NCBI GenBank assembly: GCA_036263655.1
Contig: DATAGP010000002.1
Coordinates: 1-64,000 of the forward strand
DNA: 64,000 nucleotides
Direction of reading: 5' to 3'
Source of the DNA: Schlegelella_A sp036263655
GTDB lineage: Bacteria > Pseudomonadota > Gammaproteobacteria > Burkholderiales > Burkholderiaceae_C
The notes beneath the pieces were generated by a model. The model was not told where the DNA came from, made no database searches, and saw nothing but the letters and a program-made list of their open reading frames with translations. Positions 25,006 to 35,358 of this stretch are shown in pieces. The stretch's first letter is position 1. Each line of letters opens with the position of its first letter. Made by a program: the position numbers and the translations under genes.

Positions 25006-25989
25006 CTACGTCGGTGCCGGAGGGTAGAGGCCGCGCGTTCGCGCCATCAGCCGGGTCAATCCGAGCAGGGCACCGATGTCCGGCGTCGCGACGCCCACGC
25101 GCGCACCGATCTCGTGAACCGCCGTCACCAGCGCATCGAGCTCCAGGGCGCGCCCGGCTTCGCTGTCCTGCAGCATCGAGGTGCGAAAGCCGCCGAGCTC
25201 CCGGGTGAGGTCGAGCCGCTCTTCGCCGGACTGGGCGATCGGACACCCGACACGCGCGCCGATCTCCGCGGCCTCGGCCATGCAACGAAGGATGAAGCCG
25301 CGCACCAGCGGGTCGTCGCTGATCGCATCCGTCAGCGCGCCGGTCAGGGCAGAGACGGGATTCATCGTCATGTTGCCCCAGAGCTTGTACCAGACCTCCC
25401 GGCGCACGTCGGCGCTGGCTTCCGCCTTGAAGCCGGCCTCCGCCAATGCCGTGCAGACCGCCTCGACACGCGCAGAGGCGCCTCCGTACGACTCGCCGAC
25501 GACCAGGCGCTCGCCGAACCCGTGCCGCACGACCCCCGGCGCGGGACTCGAGCACGTCAGATGGACGACGCAGCCGAGGACCTGCCGCAGAGGCAGCCGC
25601 TGCAGCAGGCGCCCGCCGGGATCGACGCTGTCGAGCGGAGCCTGGGCCGGCAGCGCGGCGGGCAGGAACCACCAGGGCACGCCGTTCATGGCCGGGAGCA
25701 GCAGCGTTCCAGCATCCACAAGGGAATCGATCGCTCCGGCGGCGGCCGGCAGCGAGGGCGCCTTGAGCGCGATCACCACCAGCTCCTGCGGACCGAGCTC
25801 GCGGGCATCGGCGGTGACGCGCAGCTTCACCGTCTCGTTGCGGCCCGCGGACTCGACCCGCAGGCCGTCGGCGGCAATCCGCTCGAGGGTGGCCGCGCGG
25901 GCAATCCCCGCCACCTCATGGCCCGCGCGGGCGAGGCGGGCGGCGATGAGCCCGCCGACAGCCCCGAGACCGACGACGGCGACCTTCAT
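25006..25989 (-). CDS. ketopantoate reductase family protein (2-dehydropantoate 2-reductase-like)
   Basis: A 327-residue NADPH-dependent dehydrogenase. 'VAVVGLGAVGGLIAARLARA' is the N-terminal dinucleotide-binding motif. 'VVIALKAPSLPAAAGAI' and 'LLPAMNGVPWWFLP' are the conserved central segments, and 'YKLWGNMTMNPVSALTG' carries the catalytic Lys/Asn of the C-terminal ApbA domain. PanE reduces ketopantoate in pantothenate synthesis, but many paralogues act on other 2-keto acids; the 'GVPWWF' form suggests such a paralogue. It is transcribed divergently from the TetR gene, 137 bases apart. Confidence 0.85.
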   Translation of the reverse strand: MKVAVVGLGAVGGLIAARLARAGHEVAGIARAATLERIAADGLRVESAGRNETVKLRVTADARELGPQELVVIALKAPSLPAAAGAIDSLVDAGTLLLPAMNGVPWWFLPAALPAQAPLDSVDPGGRLLQRLPLRQVLGCVVHLTCSSPAPGVVRHGFGERLVVGESYGGASARVEAVCTALAEAGFKAEASADVRREVWYKLWGNMTMNPVSALTGALTDAISDDPLVRGFILRCMAEAAEIGARVGCPIAQSGEERLDLTRELGGFRTSMLQDSEAGRALELDALVTAVHEIGARVGVATPDIGALLGLTRLMARTRGLYPPAPT

Positions 25990-26126
25990 GCGGACTCCCG
26001 GGCGTCCGGCCGCCTAGAGACCGTCACCCAATCCACCGCGCATCGCCAGCCATCGGCTCTCCTTTCCTGCAAAATAGCACGATCGTTCGATTTCGTCGGC
26101 GCACCAGCACCGCACCGTTTCCCGCC

Positions 26127-26807
26127 GTGAATTCTCTCGTCGACAACCCCGATGCCCTGGACGGCGCCGCGACGGAGTCGTCCGCTCCCCGAGCCCTGGT
26201 CAAGGGTCGGCAGACGCGCGCAGCGATTCTCGACGCAGCGCTGGCGCTTGCGTCGCACATCGGCCTGGAAGGCCTGTCGATCGGCGCGCTCGCGGAAGTC
26301 ACCGGGATGAGCAAGTCGGGCGTGTTCGCCCACTTCGGCTCGCGCGAGGAACTGCAGATCTCGGTCGTTCGCGAGTACCACGCCAAGTTCGAGGAAGAAG
26401 TGTTCCGGCCGGCGCTCGCCGAGCCGCGCGGATTGCCTCGGCTGCGAGCCCTGTTTGACCGCTGGCTGAAGCGGGTGTCGGTGGAGGTCGATTCCGGCTG
26501 CATCTACATCAGCGGCGCTGTCGAATTCGACGATCGGCCCGGCCCCGTCCGCGACGCCCTCGTCACCATGGTGCAGACCTGGCAGCTGGCGTTGGAGCGC
26601 GCGATCCGCGCGGCGGTCGCCGAGGGTCACCTGCGTGCCGACACCGATCCGGAGCAGGTGCTGTTCGAAATCCACGGTCTCATTCTTGCCATCCACCACG
26701 ACACGCGCTTCCTGCGTCACGCCGGCGCGGAAGAGCGTGCGCGCACTGCCTTCCGTCGCGTCATCGACCACTGGTCGGCACCGGCGCAGGCACGGCACGC
26801 AGCCTAG
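26127..26807 (+). CDS. TetR/AcrR family transcriptional regulator
   Basis: A 226-residue repressor with a GTG start. The N-terminal HTH, 'GRQTRAAILDAALALASHIG' to 'SIGALAEVTGMSKSGVFAHF' (about residues 29-75), is classical. The C-terminal half matches TetR_C domains of acyl-CoA-responsive regulators ('IDHWSAPAQ' end). It lies 33 bases upstream of, and in the same direction as, a long beta-oxidation gene series, so it probably represses that operon and itself and responds to an acyl-CoA ligand. This is inferred from position. Confidence 0.85.
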   Translation: MNSLVDNPDALDGAATESSAPRALVKGRQTRAAILDAALALASHIGLEGLSIGALAEVTGMSKSGVFAHFGSREELQISVVREYHAKFEEEVFRPALAEPRGLPRLRALFDRWLKRVSVEVDSGCIYISGAVEFDDRPGPVRDALVTMVQTWQLALERAIRAAVAEGHLRADTDPEQVLFEIHGLILAIHHDTRFLRHAGAEERARTAFRRVIDHWSAPAQARHAA

Positions 26808-26840
26808 CGTCGCAGCCTCTCTTCAGAAGGAACTCCTCGC

Positions 26841-28631
<1,791 letters not shown>

Positions 28632-28645
28632 AGGGATCGGAACCC

Positions 28646-29113
28646 ATGAACGTCACCCTGACCGCTTCGCATCGTTTCCTCGCCGCCTTCGCGCTGATGG
28701 CGGCGGCGTTCTCGGCATTCGGCCAGGCGGCGACGCCGGCCGGCACCTGGCGAACGATCGACGACAAGACCAAGCAGGACAAGTCGCTGGTCCGCATCGT
28801 CGAGAGCGGCGGCGTCTACACCGGCAGGGTCGAGAAGATCGTCGACCCTGACGCGCCGAAGGATGCTGTGTGCAAGGACTGCACCGACGACCGCAAGGAC
28901 AAGCCCATCGTCGGCATGACGATCCTGCGCGGCGTCAAGCAGAGCCCCAAGGACGGTGCCGTGTACGAGGGCGGCGACATCCTGGATCCGAACAACGGCA
29001 AGGTGTATCGCGTCCGCCTCAAGGTCGTCGACAACGGCGCCCGCCTCGAGGTGCGCGGCTTCATCGGCACGCCCATGCTGGGCCGCACGCAGACCTGGGT
29101 CCGCGCCGAGTAG
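28646..29113 (+). CDS. DUF2147 family secreted protein
   Basis: A 155-residue protein with a Sec signal ('FLAAFALMAAAFSAFGQA'). 'TPAGTWRTIDDKTKQDKSLV' and 'GVYTGRVEKIVDP' open the DUF2147 beta-barrel-like domain. 'CKDCTDDRKDKPIVGMTILR' and 'YEGGDILDPNNGKVYRVRL' are its signature, and 'GTPMLGRTQTWVR' ends it. It is a periplasmic protein of unknown function, and DUF2147 genes often sit beside lipid-metabolism genes as here. It starts 14 bases after the acyl-CoA dehydrogenase. Confidence 0.88.
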   Translation: MNVTLTASHRFLAAFALMAAAFSAFGQAATPAGTWRTIDDKTKQDKSLVRIVESGGVYTGRVEKIVDPDAPKDAVCKDCTDDRKDKPIVGMTILRGVKQSPKDGAVYEGGDILDPNNGKVYRVRLKVVDNGARLEVRGFIGTPMLGRTQTWVRAE

Positions 29114-29116
29114 CCG

Positions 29117-29986
29117 GTGGGCGAAGCGATCGCATCGATCCCGCGGCGGGGCCTCGCGCGCCCGCCGGCGTTGCGCTGGTGGGCGCACAGCCAGCTGAAG
29201 AAGCCGCTCTTCGGCCGGTTCATGAAGGAATGGCGCTGGCCGCAGGACGTGCCGGCCGACGGGTGGCTGCCGGTCCGCATCGCCAGCGCCAGCCACGCCT
29301 CGCTCGCTGCGATCGTCAAGCGGACGACGGTCGAGCCCGCGCGCGGCATCGTCGTCTGTGCGCACCCGATGGGCCTGGCGGCCAAGGGCTTCTGGCTGCG
29401 CAACGGCCACGCCGACGCACTGCTCGGCGAAGGCTTCCACGTCCTGGCGTTCGACTTCAACGGCTTCGGTGAGAGCGCCTCGACGAACTTCGACTACACC
29501 GCCGACGTCCTGGCCGCCGGCCGGTGGGCGAAGGATCGCTTCCCGGGCTTGCCGGTGCATGCGCTGACGGCTTCCTTCGGGGCCATGAACACGATCTCGG
29601 CCATGGGCCTGCCCGGCTTTGCGTACGAGCGAGTCGTCGCCGAAGGCTGCGCGAACTCGTTGCCGGCGTTCTGGAAGGCCTATCCGTTCGCCTACGCGAT
29701 GCTCGAGCTGACGCGTTGCATTTCGCCCGGCACCGAGCGCGCGCTGCGGCCGGAGCTGCAGGTGGCCCGCATGCCCGCGCATTGCCGGCTGCTGCTCATC
29801 CACAGCCGCGCCGATGCATGGACGCCGGTGCAGCACGGCGACCGCATCGCCGCCGCGGCGCCGCCGGGCTCCCGCATCGAGCGGCTCGTGCTGCAAGGCG
29901 CCGAACACACCCACGGCATGCGCGACGAGCGCGATGCCTATTGGCCGGCGGTGCGCCGGTTCCTGATTTCAGCGGAGGTCTCGTGA
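29117..29986 (+). CDS. alpha/beta hydrolase
   Basis: A 289-residue alpha/beta-hydrolase-fold protein with a GTG start. Strand-loop motifs 'GIVVCAHPMGLAAKGFWLRN' and 'HVLAFDFNGFGES' are the usual oxyanion and loop regions. The nucleophile elbow reads 'ALTASFGAMNT', so Ala replaces the first Gly of G-x-S-x-G. The acid and base are likely in 'LLIHSRADAWTPV' and 'GAEHTHGM'. A cytoplasmic thioesterase or esterase role in the surrounding fatty-acid operon is plausible. The stop overlaps the next start (GTGA). Confidence 0.8.
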   Translation: MGEAIASIPRRGLARPPALRWWAHSQLKKPLFGRFMKEWRWPQDVPADGWLPVRIASASHASLAAIVKRTTVEPARGIVVCAHPMGLAAKGFWLRNGHADALLGEGFHVLAFDFNGFGESASTNFDYTADVLAAGRWAKDRFPGLPVHALTASFGAMNTISAMGLPGFAYERVVAEGCANSLPAFWKAYPFAYAMLELTRCISPGTERALRPELQVARMPAHCRLLLIHSRADAWTPVQHGDRIAAAAPPGSRIERLVLQGAEHTHGMRDERDAYWPAVRRFLISAEVS

Positions 29987-32391
29987 ATCGATTCCAGGTA
30001 CGAAAGGTCGCCGTCCTCGGCGCCGGTGTCATGGGCGCGCAGATCGCGGCGCACCTCGTCAACGTCAGGGTGCCGGTCGTGCTGTTCGACCTGCCCGCCA
30101 AGGAGGGTCCGAAGAACGGCATCGTCACCAAGGCGGTCGAAGGGCTCAAGAAGCTGAAGCCGGCGCCGCTCGGCGTGCCCGAGGACGCCGCCCTGATCGA
30201 GCAGGCGAACTACGAGGAGCACCTCGACAAGCTGAAGGAGTGCGACCTCGTCATCGAGGCGATCGCCGAGCGGATGGACTGGAAGCTCGACCTGTACACG
30301 AAGATCGCCGGCTCGATCGCGCCGCACGCCATCGTCGCCAGCAACACGTCCGGCCTCAGCATCACCAAGCTGTCGGAGGTGCTGCCGGAGGCGATCAAGC
30401 CGCGCTTCTGCGGCATCCACTTCTTCAACCCGCCGCGCTACATGGCGCTGGTCGAGCTGATCGCGACGCCGACCACCGAGCCGGAAGTCCTCGACCAGCT
30501 CGAGGCGTTCGTGACGACGACGCTCGGCAAGTCGGTCGTGCGCGCCCAGGACACGCCCAACTTCATCGCCAATCGCGTCGGGATCGCCGGCATGCTGGCA
30601 ACGATGAAGGAGGCCGAGACCTATGGCCTGACGTTCGACGTCGTCGACGACCTCACCGGCAAGAAGCTCGGCCGCGCCAGCTCGGGCACCTTCCGCACCG
30701 CCGACGTGGTCGGGCTCGACACCATGGCCCACGTCATCAAGACGCTGCAGGACAACCTGGGGCCGGAGCAGGGCAACGATCCGTTCTTCGCCAGCTTCGC
30801 GACGCCCCCGGTGCTGCAGAAGCTGCTTGACGCCAAGGCGCTCGGCCAGAAGAGCGGCGCCGGCTTCTACAAGAAGGTCGGCAAGGACATCCTGCGCTAC
30901 GACGCGGCGACGGGCGACTACGTGCCCGGTGGCGGCAAGGCCGACGAGATCGTCGCGCGCATGCTCAAGAAGCCGCCCGCGGAGCGTCTCAAGCTGCTGC
31001 ACGACTCGAAGAATCCGCAGGCGCAGTTCCTGTGGGCGATCCTGCGCGACAGCTTCCACTACGCCGCCGTGCACCTCGCCGAGATCGCCGAGAGCGCCCG
31101 CGACGTCGACTTCGCGATGCGCTGGGGCTTCGGCACCAGCCAGGGTCCGTTCGAGCTGTGGCAGGCGGCGGGCTGGAGCCAGGTCGCGCAGTGGGTGAAG
31201 GAGGACATCGATGCCGCCCGCGCCCTCAGCAGCGCGCCGCTGCCGCCCTGGGTGTTCGAAGGATCGGTCGCCAGCAACGGCGGCCCGCACCGGCCGGAGG
31301 GCTCGTGGAGCCCCAGGCACGCGCGCTTCGTCGCGCCGAGCACCTTGCCGGTGTACGCGCGCCAGCCGTTCCGCGAGAACGTCTTCGGCGCCGACGCGGC
31401 GGCGCCGCTGAAGGCCGGCACCGAGGTGTTCCGCAACGACGAGGTCCGTGTCTGGTCGCTCGATGGCGACGTGCTGATCGCCAGCATCACGGCGAAGCTG
31501 CACCTCATCAGCCCGGCCGTGACGCAGGGCCTGCTGAAGGCGGTCGAGCTCGCCGAGTCCGCCTACCAGGGGCTCGTCATCTGGTCGCCCGACGACGTCT
31601 TCTCCGCCGGCGCCAACCTCGAGGTCCTGATGCCGGTCTTCATGAAGAGCGGCGGCAAGGGCATCCTGCCGGAGGAGAAGAAGCTGCAGGATGCGATGCT
31701 GCGCATCCGCTACGCCGGCGTGCCGGTCGTCGCCGCCGTTCGCGGCATGGCGCTCGGCGGCGGCTGCGAGCTGGCGATTCACTGTGCCCGACGGGTCGCG
31801 GCGATGGAAAGCTACATGGGCTTCGTCGAGGTCGGCGTCGGCCTCATCCCGGGGGGCGGCGGGCTCGCCTATATCGCACGCCGCGCCGCCGAGATGGCGG
31901 CCGCCGGCAACGCCAACGCCGACCTGTTCCAGTTCCTGCGCGACCCGTTCACCAGCGCCGCGACGGCCAAGGTCGGCACCAGCGCCATCGAGAGCAGGAA
32001 GCTCGGCTACCTGCTCGACAGCGATGTCATCGTCGCGCACAAGGACGAGCTGCTCCAGGTCGCGACGCAGCAGGTGAAGGCCATGGCCGAGAGCGGCTGG
32101 CGGCCGCCGATGCGCACCACCTTCCCAGTGGCGGGACGGAGCGCCAAGGCGACGATCAAGGGCCAGCTCACCAACATGCGCGACGGCCGCTTCATCAGCG
32201 AGCACGATTTCCACGTCGCCGAGCTGATCGCCGACGTGGTCTGCGGCGGCGACGTCGACGCCGGCTCGCAGGTGACGCAGGAATACCTGATGGCGCTCGA
32301 GCGCCAGCACTTCTGCGGCCTGCTCGACCACCCGAAGACGCAGGAACGGATCATGGGAATGCTGCAGACGGGCAAGCCCGTCCGCAACTGA
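29983..32391 (+). CDS. 3-hydroxyacyl-CoA dehydrogenase / enoyl-CoA hydratase fusion
   Basis: An 802-residue multifunctional beta-oxidation enzyme with a GTG start coupled to the previous stop. The NAD-binding motif 'VAVLGAGVMGAQIAAHL' is at residues 9-25. 'SNTSGLSITKLSE' and 'FCGIHFFNPPRYMALVE' hold the catalytic His and Asn/Ser of hydroxyacyl-CoA dehydrogenase. A second HCDH C-domain follows. The crotonase-fold part is C-terminal, with 'GMALGGGCELAIHCARRV' (about 588-605) and 'FVEVGVGLIPGGGG' as the oxyanion and acid loops. The domain order (HCDH first, ECH last) is that of the FadN/FadB2-type enzymes, the reverse of E. coli FadB. It partners with the thiolase next door. Confidence 0.92.
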   Translation: MNRFQVRKVAVLGAGVMGAQIAAHLVNVRVPVVLFDLPAKEGPKNGIVTKAVEGLKKLKPAPLGVPEDAALIEQANYEEHLDKLKECDLVIEAIAERMDWKLDLYTKIAGSIAPHAIVASNTSGLSITKLSEVLPEAIKPRFCGIHFFNPPRYMALVELIATPTTEPEVLDQLEAFVTTTLGKSVVRAQDTPNFIANRVGIAGMLATMKEAETYGLTFDVVDDLTGKKLGRASSGTFRTADVVGLDTMAHVIKTLQDNLGPEQGNDPFFASFATPPVLQKLLDAKALGQKSGAGFYKKVGKDILRYDAATGDYVPGGGKADEIVARMLKKPPAERLKLLHDSKNPQAQFLWAILRDSFHYAAVHLAEIAESARDVDFAMRWGFGTSQGPFELWQAAGWSQVAQWVKEDIDAARALSSAPLPPWVFEGSVASNGGPHRPEGSWSPRHARFVAPSTLPVYARQPFRENVFGADAAAPLKAGTEVFRNDEVRVWSLDGDVLIASITAKLHLISPAVTQGLLKAVELAESAYQGLVIWSPDDVFSAGANLEVLMPVFMKSGGKGILPEEKKLQDAMLRIRYAGVPVVAAVRGMALGGGCELAIHCARRVAAMESYMGFVEVGVGLIPGGGGLAYIARRAAEMAAAGNANADLFQFLRDPFTSAATAKVGTSAIESRKLGYLLDSDVIVAHKDELLQVATQQVKAMAESGWRPPMRTTFPVAGRSAKATIKGQLTNMRDGRFISEHDFHVAELIADVVCGGDVDAGSQVTQEYLMALERQHFCGLLDHPKTQERIMGMLQTGKPVRN

Positions 32392-32401
32392 AAGGACCGA
32401 C

Positions 32402-33643
32402 ATGAACAAGCAGGTGCAGGACGCCTACATCGTCGCCGCCACGCGCACGCCGATCGGCCGCAGCGGGCGCGGCTTCTTCCGCAACACCCGGCCCGACGAC
32501 CTCCTCGTCGCCGCGATCCGCGGCGCGCTGGCGCAGGTGCCCGGGCTCGATCCCCAGGCGATCGAGGACGCCATCGTCGGCTGCGCGATGCCCGAGGGCG
32601 AGCAGGGCCTGAACGTGGCGCGCATCGGCGCCTTGCTGGCCGGCCTGCCTGCGGGTGTCGGCGGTGTTACCGTGAACCGCTTCTGCGCTTCCGGACTCAC
32701 GGCGGTGCAGATGGCGGCCGACCGCATCCGTGTCGGCGAGGCCGACGTCATGATCGCCGGCGGCTGCGAGTCGATGAGCATGGTGCCGATGAGCGGCCAC
32801 AAGCCTTCGTTCAACCCGGCCGTGTTCGAGCGCGACGAGAACGTCGGCATCGCCTACGGCATGGGTCTCACGGCCGAGAAGGTGGCGGTGCAGTGGAAGG
32901 TCAGCCGCGAGGCGCAGGACGCGTTCGCGCTGCAGTCGCACCAGCGCGCGCTGAAGGCGATCGCCGACGGCGAGTTCACGGACGAGATCACGCCGGTCGA
33001 GGTGATCGACCGCGCGCCGGATCTCTCGGGCCGCGGCGAGGCCGGGGAGCGGGTCGAGAAGAAGCGCACCGTCAACCTCGACGAAGGTCCGCGCAAGGAC
33101 ACCTCGCTCGACGGTCTGGCGAAGCTGAAGCCGGTGTTCGCCTCGCCGACGGACAGCAAGGGCAAGCCGACCGGCATGGGCAGCGTCACCGCGGGAAACA
33201 GCTCGCAGACCAGCGACGGCGCTGGGGCCCTCATCCTCGCCAGCGAAGCGGCGGTGAAGCGCTTCGACCTCAAGCCGCTGGCCCGCTTCGTGAGCTTCGC
33301 CAGCCGCGGCGTGCCGCCCGAGATCATGGGCATCGGCCCGATCGAGGCGATTCCGGCAGCGCTGCGCTACGCCGGGCTGCAGCTCGCCGACATGGGCTGG
33401 ATCGAGCTCAACGAGGCCTTCGCCGCGCAGTCGCTGGCGGTGATGAACAGCCTCGGCCTCGACCCCGCCAAGGTGAACCCGATGGGCGGTGCGATCGCGC
33501 TCGGCCACCCGCTCGGCGCGACAGGCGCGATCCGCGCCGCCACCGTCGTGCACGCGCTGCGCCGCCACAACCTGAAGCACGGGATGCTGACGATGTGCGT
33601 CGGCACGGGCCAGGGTGCCGCCGGCATCTTCGAGCGGGTCTGA
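32402..33643 (+). CDS. acetyl-CoA C-acyltransferase (thiolase)
   Basis: A 413-residue thiolase, 10 bases after the beta-oxidation fusion gene. The nucleophilic Cys is in 'VNRFCASGLTAVQMA' (about residue 95). 'ALGHPLGATGAIRAAT' holds the His, and 'MLTMCVGTGQGAAGIF' the second catalytic Cys. The start 'QDAYIVAATRTPIGRSGRG' is typical of FadA/FadI/PcaF thiolases. It cleaves 3-ketoacyl-CoA to acetyl-CoA and a shortened acyl-CoA, completing the pathway with the neighbouring genes. Confidence 0.93.
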   Translation: MNKQVQDAYIVAATRTPIGRSGRGFFRNTRPDDLLVAAIRGALAQVPGLDPQAIEDAIVGCAMPEGEQGLNVARIGALLAGLPAGVGGVTVNRFCASGLTAVQMAADRIRVGEADVMIAGGCESMSMVPMSGHKPSFNPAVFERDENVGIAYGMGLTAEKVAVQWKVSREAQDAFALQSHQRALKAIADGEFTDEITPVEVIDRAPDLSGRGEAGERVEKKRTVNLDEGPRKDTSLDGLAKLKPVFASPTDSKGKPTGMGSVTAGNSSQTSDGAGALILASEAAVKRFDLKPLARFVSFASRGVPPEIMGIGPIEAIPAALRYAGLQLADMGWIELNEAFAAQSLAVMNSLGLDPAKVNPMGGAIALGHPLGATGAIRAATVVHALRRHNLKHGMLTMCVGTGQGAAGIFERV

Positions 33644-33647
33644 GCGC

Positions 33648-34580
33648 GTGACCCGGAACGTGCCCGACGCGGTCGAGGCGAGCGTCGCCCGGACGATCGA
33701 CGCCGAGCGCGTCGGGGTGGACCCCGGCGCGGCGATCGAGGTGCGCTTCTTCCAACCGCCTGCCGGCGAGTGCGCAAGCTTCGCCGTCCTGATCGGCGGC
33801 GCGATGGGCGTCCGCCAGGGCTACTACCGTCCCTTCGCCGAGTGGCTCGCCCGGCAGCGCGTCGTCGTCGCGACCTTCGACTACCGAGGCACCGGCGACT
33901 CGCGCCAGCCGGAGTTCGCCAGCACGCTGCGCGGCTTCGAGGCCGACCTGTTCAGCTGGGCCCGCGACTTCGATGCCGCCATCGATGCGCTGAGCCGGCG
34001 CGCGCCGGGCCTGCCGCTCTACGTGGTCGGCCACAGCCTCGGGGCGCAGCTGCCGGGCATGCTGCGCCACCGCGACCGGATCGCCGGCCTTGTTGGTGTC
34101 GCCACGGGCAGCGGCTATTGGCGCGACAACGCGCCGCCGCTGAAGCGCACGGTGCTGTACTTCTGGCATGCGCTCGTGCCGCTCGCCACCTGGCTGTTCG
34201 GCTACTTCCCCGGTGCGCGCCTGCGCAAGGTGGGCGACCTGCCGCGCGGCGTGATCCTGCAGTGGCGGCGCTGGTGCATGAACCCGCGCTACCACGTCGG
34301 CGCCGAGGGCGAGGCGCTGCGACGGCAGTTCGAGTCGGTGCGCTTTCCGGTCGTCGCGCTGTCGATGACCGATGACGAGATGATGACCGAGCGCGGCACG
34401 CGCGTGCTCGTCGACTGCTACGCCAACGCGCCGCGCCGCGTCGAGCGCATCGCGCCCGACGACGTGCAGGCGCGGCGCATCGGCCACTTCGGTTTCTTCC
34501 GCCCCGCCTTCGAGTCCACGCTCTGGGCGCGTTCCCTGGCGCTGCTGCGCGCCTTCGTCCCCGTCAAGGAGATGGCATGA
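33648..34580 (+). CDS. alpha/beta fold hydrolase
   Basis: A 310-residue protein; a GTG start four bases after the thiolase stop is preferred over an in-frame start 33 bases upstream that overlaps the thiolase. 'AVLIGGAMGVRQGYYRPFAE', 'VVATFDYRGTGDSR' and the nucleophile elbow 'YVVGHSLGAQLPG' (G-H-S-L-G) mark the fold. 'VVALSMTDDEMMTERGTRV' likely supplies the acid, and 'IGHFGFFRPAFE' the His. It resembles YheT/abhydrolase-like serine hydrolases. In this operon a thioesterase or lipase role is plausible. Confidence 0.83.
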   Translation: MTRNVPDAVEASVARTIDAERVGVDPGAAIEVRFFQPPAGECASFAVLIGGAMGVRQGYYRPFAEWLARQRVVVATFDYRGTGDSRQPEFASTLRGFEADLFSWARDFDAAIDALSRRAPGLPLYVVGHSLGAQLPGMLRHRDRIAGLVGVATGSGYWRDNAPPLKRTVLYFWHALVPLATWLFGYFPGARLRKVGDLPRGVILQWRRWCMNPRYHVGAEGEALRRQFESVRFPVVALSMTDDEMMTERGTRVLVDCYANAPRRVERIAPDDVQARRIGHFGFFRPAFESTLWARSLALLRAFVPVKEMA

Positions 34581-35338
34581 GCATCAAGTCCGCAACCCTG
34601 AACGGCGTCGCCACGATCGAGATCGCGCGGCCCGAGAAGAAGAACGCCATCACCGCGGCGATGTACGCGGCGATGGCCGAAGCGCTGGTCGCGGCACAGG
34701 GCGACGCCGCCGTGCGCGCGGTGCTCATCACCGGCCAGCCGGGAATCTTCTCGTCCGGCAACGACATCGAGGACTTCATGCAGCGGCCGCCGAGCCTGAC
34801 CGAGTCGCCGGCGTTCGGCTTCATGAAGGCGCTGCTGGGTTGCGACAAGCCCGTCGTCGCCGCCGTGACCGGGGCGGCGATCGGCATCGGCACGACGATG
34901 CTGCTGCACTGCGACTTTGTCTACGTCTCGGACGAAGCCCGCCTGGCCATGCCGTTCGTGAGCCTGGGCTTGGTCCCCGAGTTCGCCTCCAGCCTCGTTC
35001 TGCCGCGCCTGCTCGGCAACGTGCGCGCCGCCGAGAAGCTCCTCCTCGGCGATCCGTTCACGGGCGCCGATGCGGTCGAGGCGGGCATCGCCAACGCCGT
35101 CCTTCCCGCTGCCGAGGTGGTGCGCCACGCGCGCCGTGTCGCCGAGCGCTTCAACAGCCTGCCGCCCGGCGCGGTGCAGGAAACCAAGCGGCTGCTGCGC
35201 CGCGCCGCCCGGTCCGAGCTGATGGAGACGATCGCCCTGGAAGGCAAGGTCTTCGGCGAGCGCCTGCAAAGCGGCGAGGCCAAGGAAGCGTTCAGCGCCT
35301 TCTTCCAGAAGCGCCAGCCCGACTTCTCGAAGTTCTGA
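34577..35338 (+). CDS. enoyl-CoA hydratase/isomerase family protein
   Basis: A 253-residue crotonase-fold protein, coupled to the hydrolase by ATGA. 'LITGQPGIFSSGNDIEDFMQ' and 'VVAAVTGAAIGIGTTMLLHC' give the two oxyanion-hole segments. 'FVSLGLVPEFASSLVLPRLL' carries the acidic loop, and 'GVQETK'-like 'PPGAVQETKRLLRRA' lies near the end. It hydrates or isomerises enoyl-CoA and is the last gene of the beta-oxidation series. It ends 20 bases from the convergent ammonium transporter gene. Confidence 0.9.
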   Translation: MSIKSATLNGVATIEIARPEKKNAITAAMYAAMAEALVAAQGDAAVRAVLITGQPGIFSSGNDIEDFMQRPPSLTESPAFGFMKALLGCDKPVVAAVTGAAIGIGTTMLLHCDFVYVSDEARLAMPFVSLGLVPEFASSLVLPRLLGNVRAAEKLLLGDPFTGADAVEAGIANAVLPAAEVVRHARRVAERFNSLPPGAVQETKRLLRRAARSELMETIALEGKVFGERLQSGEAKEAFSAFFQKRQPDFSKF

Positions 35339-35358
35339 CGCCGGCGGCGAGCCGGCCT